From Clostridium sp. 'White wine YQ' (GTDB lineage: Bacteria; Bacillota; Clostridia; Clostridiales; Clostridiaceae), in the NCBI RefSeq assembly GCF_028728205.1, contig NZ_JAQYUU010000005.1, forward strand, positions 1 to 64,000: a stretch of DNA of 64,000 nt. The letters are read 5' to 3'. How positions within the stretch are numbered: the stretch's first letter is position 1; each line of letters starts with the position of its first letter. Below, piece after piece: positions 27,341 through 37,281 of the stretch. The notes beneath the pieces are model-generated. The model was not told the DNA's origin, did not search any database, and worked only from the letters and a program-made list of their open reading frames with translations. Position numbers and translations under genes: made by a program.

Positions 27341-28795
27341 ATGAGTTTAGAAACAATCATCGGCCTTGAAATACATGCTGAATTAAAAACCAAATCTAAA
27401 ATCTTCTGCTCTTGCTCTACTAAGTTTGGTGCAGAACCCAACCATAATACCTGCCCGATATGTCTTGGTATTCCAGGCACTCTTCCTGTTCTTAATGAAG
27501 AAGTTGTAAATTTAGCAATTAAGGCTGGAACCTCATTAAACTGTGAAATTAATAAATTAAGCAAAATGGATAGAAAGAATTACTTCTACCCTGATTTACC
27601 TAAAGCTTATCAAATATCACAATTTGATATACCTATTTGCTCTGGTGGATATGTCGAGATAGGGATAAGTGGAAAAACTAAAAAAATACGATTAAATAGA
27701 ATTCATATTGAAGAAGATGCTGGAAAACTAGTTCATTTGGAATCTGATGGAATATCATTAATAGATTACAATCGTGCAGGTGTTCCTTTAATTGAAATAG
27801 TAACTGAACCTGATCTTCGTTCTCCAGAAGAAGCTGTCACATTCTTAAGGTCTCTTAGAAGTATACTTCAATATGGTGAAATATCTGACTGCAGAATGGA
27901 ACAAGGATCTATAAGATGTGATGCTAACATTTCCATAAGAAAACTTGGAGAAACTACGTTAAATACAAAAGTGGAAATTAAAAATATCAACTCTTTTAAG
28001 GAACTTCAAAAAGCTCTTGAAAAAGAAGAAAAACGTCAGAAGGATTTATATTCTTTAGGTGAGCAGCTTAAAATAAAACAAGAAACTAGAAGGTGGGATA
28101 ATACTAAAGGCGAAACTATACTTATGAGAAGTAAGGAAGATGCTCATGATTATAGATTTTTCCCTGAACCAGATTTACTCCCTATAATAGTTACTCAAGA
28201 ACAAATTAATTCAATTAAATGCTCTATACCTGAAATGCCTAGAGAAAAAAAGGTAAGATTTATTAATACATATGGCTTAACAGAAAGAGAAATTGATATA
28301 ATTCTGGACAATAAAGAGTTAGCTTCTTTTTATGAGGAAACTGTTGCTCTTGGCACTAATTCAAAGACTGCTGCTAATTGGATTCTTGGTGATATATTAA
28401 GATTATTAAAAGAAGTAAATGGCGAAGCTAATTTATTTGCTTCAATAAAAGTTACTCCTAAAGCTTTATATGAATTAATAATGCTTATAGAATCTGGAAA
28501 GATAAGTTCTACTACTGGAAAAGAGGTATTAGGTGAAATATTTAAAACAGGTATGTCAGCAAATGAAATAGTTAATGCTAAAGACTTGGCTCAAATTAGT
28601 AATACTAATGAATTAGAACAGATAATTGCTCAAGTTCTAGATACTAATCCTCAATCAATATCTGACTTTACTTCTGGTAAAACTCAGTCTGCTGTTTTTT
28701 TAATGGGGCAAGTAATGAAACTTTCTAAAGGAAAAGCAAATCCAAAACTAGCTAAAGAAATGCTTTATATAAAATTAGAAGAAAGATATAAATAG
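27341..28795 (+). CDS. gatB: Asp/Glu-tRNA amidotransferase subunit B
   Basis: The 484-residue protein opens with ETIIGLEIHAELKTKSKIFCSC and has the zinc-site cysteines CSC and CPIC, the PDLPKAYQISQ motif, and a C-terminal YqeY-like helical tail (about 390-484) that binds tRNA. It activates the tRNA-bound Glu or Asp with ATP. AAAGGAAGAATCATTT lies before the ATG. It ends the gatCAB operon and is followed by a terminator. Confidence 0.96.
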   Translation: MSLETIIGLEIHAELKTKSKIFCSCSTKFGAEPNHNTCPICLGIPGTLPVLNEEVVNLAIKAGTSLNCEINKLSKMDRKNYFYPDLPKAYQISQFDIPICSGGYVEIGISGKTKKIRLNRIHIEEDAGKLVHLESDGISLIDYNRAGVPLIEIVTEPDLRSPEEAVTFLRSLRSILQYGEISDCRMEQGSIRCDANISIRKLGETTLNTKVEIKNINSFKELQKALEKEEKRQKDLYSLGEQLKIKQETRRWDNTKGETILMRSKEDAHDYRFFPEPDLLPIIVTQEQINSIKCSIPEMPREKKVRFINTYGLTEREIDIILDNKELASFYEETVALGTNSKTAANWILGDILRLLKEVNGEANLFASIKVTPKALYELIMLIESGKISSTTGKEVLGEIFKTGMSANEIVNAKDLAQISNTNELEQIIAQVLDTNPQSISDFTSGKTQSAVFLMGQVMKLSKGKANPKLAKEMLYIKLEERYK

Positions 28796-28805
28796 CATCA
28801 TATTT

Positions 28806-28844
28806 GCAGAAGACTATTATATATTATGTCTTCTGCTTTTTATT
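28806..28844 (+). terminator. gatCAB terminator
   Basis: GCAGAAGAC (28806-28814) and GTCTTCTGC (28828-28836) form a 9-bp stem followed by TTTTTATTT. Confidence 0.8.
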
Positions 28845-28934
28845 TAATAAAAGTTATACACTAATTTAAAATTATTATATATAAAATGTGATACAATATA
28901 TATAATACTTTAGCAATTATGGGAGGTACTTGAA

Positions 28935-29624
28935 TTGAATGTAAATTTATCAGTAAACGATTTAGCTAATATGATTGATCAAACTCTTTTAAAACCTTAT
29001 GTAACTAATAATGATTTTAAAAAACTTTGTGAGGATAGTAAAAAATACAACTTTAAAATGGTAGCCATAAATTCTTCTGCTACAGAATTATGTTGCAAGT
29101 ACTTAGAAAACTCACCTGTACATGTAGGTGCTGCTATTGGATTTCCACTTGGACAAACTACCCTTGAATGCAAAATCTTTGAAACAGAGGATGCTATTAA
29201 AAAAGGCGCCGATGAGATAGATTATGTAATAAATATTGTTGAACTGAAAAATGGAAACTACGACTATATAACTACTGAAATGAAAAATATCGTTTCAATT
29301 TGTAGAGAAAGTAATGTAATATCAAAAGTTATTTTTGAAAATTGTTATCTTTCAAAAGACGAAATAATAAAACTTTGTGAAATAGCTCTAAAAGTAAAAC
29401 CTGATTTTATTAAGACTTCTACAGGCTTTGGTACATCTGGAGCTACATTAGAAGATGTTAAGCTTATGAAATCTATAGTTAAGGATAATGTTAAAGTAAA
29501 AGCTGCTGGAGGTATAAGAAATCTAGAAACAGCATTACAGTTTATAGAAGCTGGAGCTGAAAGATTAGGAACTAGTGCTGGAATCGAAATTATAGAGGAA
29601 TTTAAGACTAAATTTAATCATTAA
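28935..29624 (+). CDS. deoC: deoxyribose-phosphate aldolase
   Basis: The 229-residue protein shows the DeoC features [34 protein letters not shown], the Schiff-base lysine in [10 protein letters not shown] (about Lys159) and VKAAGGIRN with the second active-site lysine. It splits deoxyribose 5-phosphate into glyceraldehyde 3-phosphate and acetaldehyde, letting the cell use deoxynucleosides. The start is a TTG at 28935, set by GGGAGGT 7 bases upstream; no ATG fits. A -10 with TGn (TGATACAAT) is seen upstream. Single-gene unit. Confidence 0.94.
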   Translation: MNVNLSVNDLANMIDQTLLKPYVTNNDFKKLCEDSKKYNFKMVAINSSATELCCKYLENSPVHVGAAIGFPLGQTTLECKIFETEDAIKKGADEIDYVINIVELKNGNYDYITTEMKNIVSICRESNVISKVIFENCYLSKDEIIKLCEIALKVKPDFIKTSTGFGTSGATLEDVKLMKSIVKDNVKVKAAGGIRNLETALQFIEAGAERLGTSAGIEIIEEFKTKFNH

Positions 29625-29627
29625 AAT

Positions 29628-29658
29628 TTAAGGCAAGAGATATATTCTCTTGCCTTAA
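29628..29658. terminator. bidirectional terminator after deoC
   Basis: TTAAGGCAAGAGA and TCTCTTGCCTTAA form a 13-bp stem around TATAT between convergent genes. Confidence 0.85.
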
Positions 29659-30972
29659 TTATATAGAATCATATGAAGCAGTTTTACAGTTTTCTATATT
29701 TTCCTCTATTCCTACTTCTTTATCTTTAATAAAAGTCATAATTATGCCTAGTATTGAAATAACTAAAAAAATTAAAAATGCTATCTTATATTCTACTAAC
29801 CCATAAACCTTTATACCATTACTTACTTCACCACTCCAATTAAAGTCTAAAAAATAACCAATTAAAATACTTATTATGGAACTACCAACAAATTCTCCAG
29901 AATTAACAATACTTGTAGCTATTCCTATATATAAACTATCAACCTTTTCTTTAATATCAGTAAAACACAGAATAAGAGACATAGCAAACACTCCCATTAT
30001 GAAGAACAAATATGGAACTATTTTTATTGGTGGCTTTCCACCTTCGATTATTAAAATATATATCCATATACTTGTATTTATAATTAAACTTATTCTTGGA
30101 AAAGTTTTTATAGGATCAGATAGAAATTTTTCAACATTTCCTACTAAAATTGACCCTCCAACTAATCCATAAATTATAAATGATATGTAAAAGGCTGAAG
30201 TAGTCTTATTCACCCCATAGATTGAAGTAAAATATGAAACTCCCCACAATCCAGTCAATGCTGTTGTGCATCCTACTAATGAAAATAATATAAAAAAGTT
30301 TCTCCAAGTTGCCCTATTTCTAATAACCCTTTTTAAGGCATATCCTAATTTAATTTTTTTAATTTGATTTTCATCTCCCAGAGCATTGTATCCAACATCT
30401 TTTGGAGATGAATATACATATTTGTAAACCATAAATCCGACAAAGAAACAAGCTAATCCCATTATATAAAAAGAATTCCTCCAACCTAGCATTATTGCCA
30501 TTGCAGCTAGTGGAAATGTTGCTACTACTCCTCCTAAATTCCCTATAAAAGATAACTTTGATGAAGCTTTAGAAAACTGTTCCTTACTAAACCAAATAGA
30601 TTGAGCTTTTAACACTGAAATAAATATTACTGAAGTTCCTATCCCAACTAAAAGTCTTCCTCCATAAGCCATCCATATTTTATCCGAAAGCCCAAGTAAA
30701 ATTGAACCCATTCCAGTAAAAACTACACCAAACATACTTACTTTTTTATATCCATAAACATCTAGTAATATTCCTGCAGGTATTTGCATAATAGCGTAGC
30801 TATAAAAAGTTATTGAAGCTAAGTTTCCTAACTGAATAGCTGATAAATTTAATGTCCTTGCTATATCATCTGACACTACTCCTAATGCGCTTCTATGAAA
30901 CAATGACATAACAAAAGTTAGCGAAAGAATTATCCATATTCTCCACTTATAAAAATCATATGATCTTTTCAT
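29659..30972 (-). CDS. MFS transporter (ACS/organic-acid type)
   Basis: The 437-residue protein has about twelve hydrophobic segments. The motif after helix 2, GILLDVYGYKKVSM, fits the MFS G-x-L-x-D-x-x-G-[RK] signature, and GRLLVGIGTSVIF lies in helix 4. Its N-terminus, FHRSALGVVSDDIARTLNLSA, resembles the anion-cation symporter and glycerol-phosphate-type carriers. It should import or exchange a small organic acid or sugar phosphate. The ribosome-binding site is G-rich (AGGGGGACTAAA). Substrate unknown. Confidence 0.8.
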   Translation of the reverse strand: MKRSYDFYKWRIWIILSLTFVMSLFHRSALGVVSDDIARTLNLSAIQLGNLASITFYSYAIMQIPAGILLDVYGYKKVSMFGVVFTGMGSILLGLSDKIWMAYGGRLLVGIGTSVIFISVLKAQSIWFSKEQFSKASSKLSFIGNLGGVVATFPLAAMAIMLGWRNSFYIMGLACFFVGFMVYKYVYSSPKDVGYNALGDENQIKKIKLGYALKRVIRNRATWRNFFILFSLVGCTTALTGLWGVSYFTSIYGVNKTTSAFYISFIIYGLVGGSILVGNVEKFLSDPIKTFPRISLIINTSIWIYILIIEGGKPPIKIVPYLFFIMGVFAMSLILCFTDIKEKVDSLYIGIATSIVNSGEFVGSSIISILIGYFLDFNWSGEVSNGIKVYGLVEYKIAFLIFLVISILGIIMTFIKDKEVGIEENIENCKTASYDSI

Positions 30973-31101
30973 TTTAGTCCCCCTAAAAAATGTTCTGTAA
31001 TAATTATGCTTTATGTTTCATCTGTTGTACAGTTATAATTTTATTTTATTGAAATATTTGCCTTAGTATACTTCAGCTTATTTTGGGTAACATAATATCA
31101 G

Positions 31102-31420
31102 AGAACAGATTAGATAAGCCACCTTACATTTCTTATTATGATTTGTAAGAAGTTATGGATTTTATAGAGTTAGGAAAAGTGTTATAGTGGTTGAAGTCTT
31201 TCTATCACTATGATATTCCAACTTATTCTATAGAGTCTAGCTCACATCATATTTGGTGTTGTAGTGATTTTACTAAGCCATAAGGTTTTCTAAAGTTATG
31301 TAAATATCTTATATGGTGGAACGAAGCATTATTACAAGTAGTGATTTGTTTATATTTAGTCTATAGATTAAATATAGATAATAAGTTATTTATAATAGTG
31401 TTAGTTATCTAATCTGTTCT
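31102..31420. mobile_element. possible MITE or decayed IS with 16-bp terminal inverted repeats
   Basis: AGAACAGATTAGATAA (31102-31117) recurs as its exact reverse complement at 31405-31420. The 287 bases between contain no long frame; short frames on the plus strand are broken by stops. No clear target-site duplication is seen. This fits a miniature inverted-repeat element or an IS remnant, but a chance inverted repeat in AT-rich DNA cannot be excluded without finding other copies. Confidence 0.4.
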
Positions 31421-31430
31421 TTTTAGTTAA

Positions 31431-31463
31431 AAAGGACTATATCAAAATTTGATATAGTCCTTT
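31431..31463. terminator. terminator of the chemoreceptor gene
   Basis: AAAGGACTATATCAAA and its perfect complement form a 16-bp stem with a minimal loop; on the minus strand it continues into TTTTT. Confidence 0.8.
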
Positions 31464-31471
31464 GTTACATC

Positions 31472-33184
31472 TTAAAATTTAAAATCACTAACTAATGCAT
31501 TTAGAACTTCTGCAATTTCAGCTTGATGTTGAGCTGCAATAGAAACTTGTTCTATAGCTTTTGAAGTTTCATCAATACCTGTTAAAATATCTTCTGATCT
31601 ATTTGTTGTATTTTGCATATTTTCTGCCATGTTCTGTACAACCCTTGCTATTTCATCAGTTGATGCATTTAGTTGTTGAGACATTGATGCAATATTTTGT
31701 GAAAGATTACTTACATATGTAGCATCTTTACCATATAATTCTCCAGTTTCAACAAGAAGATTGTAGTCTTCTTTAACTTTATTATCTATAAATCCAAGAA
31801 TATCTCTTGAGTTTGCAGATAAATTATCAAAGGATCCTTGAACATTCTTAATTACCTTTTGAATATTTTCTACGTAACCTGCTGATTCTTCTGCTAGCTT
31901 TCTAACTTCTTCTGCAACAACAGCAAATCCTTTTCCTTGTTCTCCAGCTCTAGCAGCTTCAATTGCTGCATTTAAAGCTAATAGATTAGTTTGTTCCGCT
32001 ATTGATGCTATTGAATTAGCAATTACTGATATCTCACTAACAACTTTTCCATCCTCTATAGATTTTATGATGTTTTTTTCTTTTTCTTCATATAGATTAT
32101 CTGCTACATTAACGGAAGTTACTCCTCTTTCCTTAATGTTTTCTGATCTATCTTTTATTTCAACTGATTGTTCACTGGCTTCTGTTGAATTATTCGCTAA
32201 TTGTGTTATACCTTTGTTTACTTCTTCCACTGTCGCCGATAATTCCTCTGTTACTGCATTTATATCTTGAATATTTTGAACAATGTTACCTGTATTCTCT
32301 TCGATATTTACAAATGTACTTGACATCTCCTCAAGGGTTGCTGATAATTCTTCACTAGAAGCTGAAACCTCCTGAGTTTGTTCTGATATCTTTTTTATTA
32401 TAAACTTAATTCTTTCTTTTGCCTCGTTTAAGGCTCCGATTAATTTGCCAAATTCATCATTTGAATCTATTTCTAATGAATATGTTAAATCTCCTTCTGA
32501 TAGTGCTTTAGCAAAATTCACACCCTGTCTTATTACTTTTAGAATGTATATAGATAATACTGTTGCAAGTACTAAAGATATTATAAATCCAGCTCCTATT
32601 ATGACGTACATTTTTACAATTACGCCACTCTTAGTTGTTGAATTTTCAGAAGCTTGTACCTTTGCAGCGTTTTGATTTTTTGCGATTATTTTTCCTAAGT
32701 TATCTGAAAGCTGCTTCCTTATATCACTTACATCTTTTAATCTGCTAGTTGCAGTATCATAATCTCCATCTTTTGTTAAATTTAATACTTGTTCCCTAGC
32801 ATTAGCATATTTTAAGTAATCTTGATTTATTGATTTCCATAATTCTTTATCTTCATTTACTAACAATTCTTTACCGTAAAGATCCATAGATTTTCTAAGA
32901 TTTGTATCTAAGTCGCCAATTGCTTTTGCTGCTTCTTCAGTCTGTGCTGCATCTTTATAAACAATTATATTTTGAAGATATACATTAATACCTGTTACAT
33001 CTTCTTTGATCGAATGAATTGTATCTACACTTCTTAAATTCTTATTGTACATATTATCTGCATTATTAGATATAGTACTAACCCCATAATTTCCTATAAT
33101 TCCTACTGCTAACATCATTAAAACTATAACAACAAATGTAATTATTAGTTTTAACCTAATTGACAAATTCTTGATAACCTTCAC
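31472..33184 (-). CDS. methyl-accepting chemotaxis protein
   Basis: Two membrane helices (about 13-32 and 190-210) flank a four-helix-bundle sensor domain. A HAMP segment (about 212-265) and a long coiled signalling domain follow. The signalling hairpin tip is canonical: [20 protein letters not shown] and [16 protein letters not shown]. It would sense a ligand outside the cell and control a CheA kinase. The start is a GTG at 33184 with AGGAGG 8-9 bases upstream. No che genes are adjacent. An adjacent PAS-GGDEF-EAL gene on the same strand may share the stimulus. Confidence 0.93.
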   Translation of the reverse strand: MKVIKNLSIRLKLIITFVVIVLMMLAVGIIGNYGVSTISNNADNMYNKNLRSVDTIHSIKEDVTGINVYLQNIIVYKDAAQTEEAAKAIGDLDTNLRKSMDLYGKELLVNEDKELWKSINQDYLKYANAREQVLNLTKDGDYDTATSRLKDVSDIRKQLSDNLGKIIAKNQNAAKVQASENSTTKSGVIVKMYVIIGAGFIISLVLATVLSIYILKVIRQGVNFAKALSEGDLTYSLEIDSNDEFGKLIGALNEAKERIKFIIKKISEQTQEVSASSEELSATLEEMSSTFVNIEENTGNIVQNIQDINAVTEELSATVEEVNKGITQLANNSTEASEQSVEIKDRSENIKERGVTSVNVADNLYEEKEKNIIKSIEDGKVVSEISVIANSIASIAEQTNLLALNAAIEAARAGEQGKGFAVVAEEVRKLAEESAGYVENIQKVIKNVQGSFDNLSANSRDILGFIDNKVKEDYNLLVETGELYGKDATYVSNLSQNIASMSQQLNASTDEIARVVQNMAENMQNTTNRSEDILTGIDETSKAIEQVSIAAQHQAEIAEVLNALVSDFKF

Positions 33185-33287
33185 TTCTCTTACCTCCTAA
33201 GTACCCCAATTAAGAAATCTTAAACTTAAGCTTTTCTCTTTTTAAATCTATAGTATAATTCAATAAATCTAATTATAGCATATATGT

Positions 33288-35918
33288 CTATTTTTTATCA
33301 ATTTCTTTAAATTTTATCACTTTTTCTATCATTTCAGCAGGCATAGGCTTACCTAAATAGTATCCTTGAAAATTATCACATTCTGCCTTTTCTAAATATT
33401 CAAGCTGATATTCATCCTCTACACCCTCTGCAATGGTTTCTATATTAAGCTTGTGAACTAGAGAAATTATTGAATCAGTTAGTATTGCTTCTTTATTATT
33501 TTCATCAATCTCGTCTACAAAAGATTTGTCTATTTTTAAAATACTAATAGGCAACTTTTTTAAGTAGCTTAGTGAAGAATATCCTGTTCCAAAATCATCA
33601 AGTGCTATTCTTATTCCATAATTCCTTAGTCTCTTTAAGGTTTCAATGCTATTATCAAAATTATCAATAAATACGCTTTCTGTAATTTCTAATTCTAAAT
33701 TCTCTGGTTTTATTTTAAGTCTATCAATTACACCTAAAACTAAATTAACAAAATTCTTTTGTCTTAGCTGAATAGGAGAAATATTTACACTCATTATTAC
33801 TTCTATTCCATACTTGTCTTTTATATTTTTATACATTTCTGCAGCTGTATTCAGTACCCATTCACCAAGTTGAACAATTAATCCAGTTTCCTCAGCAATT
33901 GGTATAAATTCTAATGGGCTTAAAAAGCCTACCACAGGATTGTTCCATCTTATTAGGGCTTCAAATCCTCTTAATTTTCTTGTCTTTGCTTGATATTGTG
34001 GTTGATAGTATAAAAGAAATTCTTTTTTCTTTAATCCAGTTCTTATCATACCTTCAATACTTATTTTCTTAATTAATTCCTCTTTCATATTTACATTGAA
34101 AATCTGGTAAGTATTCTTGCCTAATTCTTTAGCCCTATACATAGCAGTTTCAGAATTTTTCATTAAGTCTTCCGCTGTTTGTCCATCATCTGGATAAACT
34201 GAGATTCCGATGCTTGCACTTAAGTTTATGAAATTCTCATTAATATTAAAATCATCAGTAAATAATTTATTTATATCTTCCACTACATCAATAATATCCG
34301 TAACCTTATTAATATTTTCAAAAAGAATTGAAAATTCATCTCCTCCAAGTCTAGCAATTAAATTCTTCTCATTTACACATTCACTTAATCTTTGAGTTGT
34401 AAGTAATAGTAATTCATCTCCAACTGAATGTCCTAGCGTATCATTAACTTTTTTAAAATTATCAACATCTAAGAATAATACTGCAACTTTAGTATTATTG
34501 ACATTTGAATTCGCAATTGCCTCTTTTAACTTGTCTAAAAAGAGATTTCTATTAGGCAAACTTGTTAAGTTGTCATGATATGCCATATGGGTAATGGTTA
34601 GTTCATGTTCTTTTAGTGTTGTTATATCATGATTGGTTCCTGTAACACCTATAACATTATCTTTCCCATCAAATATTGGGCATAAAGTGACATTAAAATA
34701 TCGTGTTCTACCATTCTGAGCTACGTATTTATTTTCCGTAATTATAGTTTCCCCTGAACTTATTACTTTTTGAATAACTCTATCCCATTTCTTTGAGTTT
34801 TCTTGTTTATTTACTATTTCACCCATTGTCTTTCCGATTATATCTTTTAATTTAAGTTTCATCATCTCACAAAATCTCTGATTTACAGTGGTGAAAACTC
34901 CATTTACATCACAACTATATATCATATCTTGAGATGAATTGACTAAAGTTTTATATCTTTCTTCACTTAATTCTAACAATTTATTACTTTCCTGAATTTC
35001 TTGTAACTGTCTAGTTAATTCTTCTTCTGATGCTGCAATTTGTTCGTAAAGTGCTTCTAGTTCTTGATTTTTATTGCTTAACCCAATCTCATAATTTATC
35101 TTATCAGTAATATCATTAACTACACCAATTACCCGTATTGAATTTCCATTAACGTCTTTTTCAACATCTGCTATTGAATGAATATATCTAATTTCATTAG
35201 TATCTTCCCTTATTATTCTATATTCAATATCATATTTCCCTTTTCCACAAATCAAATCTTCAAAGGCCTTATCTTTTCTCTCTTTATCATCCACGTGAAC
35301 ATTGGAATTTAAATCTTCAAATTTTATTATATCCCGGTTTTCTTTTAGTCCATATAATTTAAAAGCTTCTTCCGATGCATTAAAATTTCCTGTTGTTAAA
35401 TCCAGTTCCCAACTACCTAGATTTCCTATTTCTTGTGCTCTTTTTTGTCTTTTTTCTTTCTCTAAGGCCACAGAAATTTTACGTTCGAGTTCTTCAACTT
35501 GCTTATTTAATATTGAATTCTTTTCTTCTAATTCTAATTGTCTTTCCTTTATTGCCGTTACATCAATAAATATTAAAACAAAATACCCTTTCTCTATTGA
35601 ATATGTATTTATTAGATACCACTTATTAGTAACTTGACTATATCGTTCTATAATGTTACATTTCCCACAAATAGAAACATCATTATAAAATTCAAACCAG
35701 TGAGCCTTTTCCTTATTGCTATTTTTCTGCTCTTCTTTTATACGCTTTCCTAATATATTTTCACGTCTCATCTCTGAAGCACTTTCAAATGCCTTATTAA
35801 CTTCAATAATTTCATAATCTATAACATTACCTAGTTCATCTGTTATTATTTTATTATACGAAAAAGCATTTATCATATTTTCAATTACAGCTCTAATGAA
35901 TTGCACTGAATATACCAT
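33288..35918 (-). CDS. PAS-PAS-PAS-GGDEF-EAL c-di-GMP signalling protein
   Basis: This 876-residue cytosolic protein carries an N-terminal PAS domain, a coiled coil (about 125-160), two more PAS domains (about 165-275 and 320-430), GGDEF (about 440-600) and EAL (about 615-870). The cyclase site is intact (RLGGDEFSIL). The phosphodiesterase domain has FEALIRW, NISPIQL, ELEITESVF, DDFGTGYSSLSYL and IDKSF. Both activities are therefore possible; such hybrids often act as net phosphodiesterases with GTP-bound GGDEF as a regulator. The start at 35918 (ATG) is preferred over a TTG one codon earlier. Confidence 0.9.
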   Translation of the reverse strand: MVYSVQFIRAVIENMINAFSYNKIITDELGNVIDYEIIEVNKAFESASEMRRENILGKRIKEEQKNSNKEKAHWFEFYNDVSICGKCNIIERYSQVTNKWYLINTYSIEKGYFVLIFIDVTAIKERQLELEEKNSILNKQVEELERKISVALEKEKRQKRAQEIGNLGSWELDLTTGNFNASEEAFKLYGLKENRDIIKFEDLNSNVHVDDKERKDKAFEDLICGKGKYDIEYRIIREDTNEIRYIHSIADVEKDVNGNSIRVIGVVNDITDKINYEIGLSNKNQELEALYEQIAASEEELTRQLQEIQESNKLLELSEERYKTLVNSSQDMIYSCDVNGVFTTVNQRFCEMMKLKLKDIIGKTMGEIVNKQENSKKWDRVIQKVISSGETIITENKYVAQNGRTRYFNVTLCPIFDGKDNVIGVTGTNHDITTLKEHELTITHMAYHDNLTSLPNRNLFLDKLKEAIANSNVNNTKVAVLFLDVDNFKKVNDTLGHSVGDELLLLTTQRLSECVNEKNLIARLGGDEFSILFENINKVTDIIDVVEDINKLFTDDFNINENFINLSASIGISVYPDDGQTAEDLMKNSETAMYRAKELGKNTYQIFNVNMKEELIKKISIEGMIRTGLKKKEFLLYYQPQYQAKTRKLRGFEALIRWNNPVVGFLSPLEFIPIAEETGLIVQLGEWVLNTAAEMYKNIKDKYGIEVIMSVNISPIQLRQKNFVNLVLGVIDRLKIKPENLELEITESVFIDNFDNSIETLKRLRNYGIRIALDDFGTGYSSLSYLKKLPISILKIDKSFVDEIDENNKEAILTDSIISLVHKLNIETIAEGVEDEYQLEYLEKAECDNFQGYYLGKPMPAEMIEKVIKFKEIDKK

Positions 35919-36031
35919 CAAATATACCTACTTTCTAGAATAAAGTTTTGATATAAAACTTCTCTTTTATCCTCAAATTAAACACTTTTACTACATAACA
36001 ACTTTATCGTATATTTTAACTTTTTCTTAAT

Positions 36032-36487
36032 TTAATTAAATGTAATATTATTAGCCTTACACCAGTCTTTTGCTAAATTTATGAAAAAATTATCCTTATA
36101 TTCATACCATGCTTCGCCATCAAAAATTTCACTATAATTTTCTCTTATATATCTAATATCTTTCCCTCTAGACAAATCAGTTTCAATTTTTCCCCTTACA
36201 TTTTCATCAATCTCTTTTATGAAAAATTTTAATATTGTATTATCATCAAATTGTAATTTATCAGGTAATTTTATATAATCTTCTTTATTTTCAACTATAT
36301 CATAAGCCCATTTTACAGCTTCTTGCTGCCACTCAGGATAATTATCTATCTCAACTCCTGTTTTAGCTGCTAAATATTCTCTTTGTGATATAGATAAAAC
36401 CATTTCACTTTTCTTGTGATAATATGCCCCTGCTCCCTCATCCATAAAATCCATTGCATATATAATTTCTTCTAAATCTACTCTCAT
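36032..36487 (-). CDS. UPF0158 family protein
   Basis: The 151-residue protein begins with RVDLEEIIYAMDFMDEGAGAYYHKKSEMV and ends with AWYEYKDNFFINLAKDWCKANNI, a layout that matches the uncharacterised UPF0158 family, with Asp- and Trp-rich stretches. No membrane segment. Its ATG overlaps the stop of the alarmone-synthetase gene in ATGA, so translation is coupled. The function is unknown; the tight coupling suggests a link to stringent signalling. Confidence 0.65.
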   Translation of the reverse strand: MRVDLEEIIYAMDFMDEGAGAYYHKKSEMVLSISQREYLAAKTGVEIDNYPEWQQEAVKWAYDIVENKEDYIKLPDKLQFDDNTILKFFIKEIDENVRGKIETDLSRGKDIRYIRENYSEIFDGEAWYEYKDNFFINLAKDWCKANNITFN

Positions 36488-37281
36488 TTCTTCTCCTTTA
36501 ATCTCTTTATTTCTTCATCTTTTTCAATTATTGTTTGAGCATACTTTTGCTCTATTTCACTCAGGTCCTTACTTAATAAGTTAATTAGTGATGCCATCTC
36601 ATCAGCACTTCCTGCAATTCTATTGAATAGTAATAAATTTGATTCAAGTATACTTGGTATTTCTTTATGAGAATACCTAAGTTGATGATCTATCTCTCCA
36701 TACCCTTCTTCAAATATAGTTCTAACTTGGATTTCTGCTATAACCTTTTGATTAGTAGGATAAAATTCTATGAGATAGTGGACTGATCTATATCCAGATT
36801 GCCTAGACTTAATTTCAATCCCTAATTCTTCAAATCTCTTTGTGTCATCTCCTGCTCTTACATTAGCAGTAATTTCTATTACCTTCCATGTAGCTTGTAT
36901 AAATTCATGTATACTTTCCCAATCCTGCTTAAATATATGTATTGCTCTTATTCCAATTAAATCATTTATTTCATTTTTATAATTTTCTGTTGTAAACTTA
37001 AAACCTTCCCCATACTTTTCCTTCCTGCTCGAGGTCTTTCTAATGATTTTTTCTATCAATCTTTCTGGGTCCTTAACTCTTGATTTAACTGAATGAATTT
37101 GATTATGAGTTCTTAATATATTTGAAATAAAATCTGCTTGAGATTCATAGTTGTCTTTAAAATTCATGTAATCATCATATATATTATTCAATTCTACTAA
37201 ATCAACATAATTATTCTCAATTTCATCCTCTACATAAGGATACTTTTTTATAAATTTCTCTACGTTAAATTTATTTTTCAT
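36484..37281 (-). CDS. small alarmone synthetase (RelA/SpoT synthetase domain)
   Basis: The 265-residue protein contains only a (p)ppGpp synthetase domain: KYGEGFKFTTENYKNEINDLIGIRAI, IEIKSRQSGYRSVHYLIEF (with the GYRSVH substrate motif) and IAEIQVRTIFEEGYGEIDH. A C-terminal coiled coil (about 235-265) follows. No HD hydrolase, TGS or ACT domain is present, which makes it a RelP/RelQ-type or related short synthetase. It should convert GTP or GDP and ATP to pppGpp or ppGpp under stress. It overlaps the LD-carboxypeptidase gene by 11 bases and UPF0158 by 4, forming a three-gene coupled operon. Confidence 0.88.
   Translation of the reverse strand: MKNKFNVEKFIKKYPYVEDEIENNYVDLVELNNIYDDYMNFKDNYESQADFISNILRTHNQIHSVKSRVKDPERLIEKIIRKTSSRKEKYGEGFKFTTENYKNEINDLIGIRAIHIFKQDWESIHEFIQATWKVIEITANVRAGDDTKRFEELGIEIKSRQSGYRSVHYLIEFYPTNQKVIAEIQVRTIFEEGYGEIDHQLRYSHKEIPSILESNLLLFNRIAGSADEMASLINLLSKDLSEIEQKYAQTIIEKDEEIKRLKEKK

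Larger units (their letters stand above)
30973..31471. other. 499-base gene-free region holding an inverted-repeat-bounded element
   Basis: No intact reading frame is found here. The outer part is plain AT-rich sequence upstream of the MFS gene. The inner part, 31102-31420, is bounded by perfect 16-bp inverted repeats and is listed separately. The MCP terminator lies at the right edge. Confidence 0.5.
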
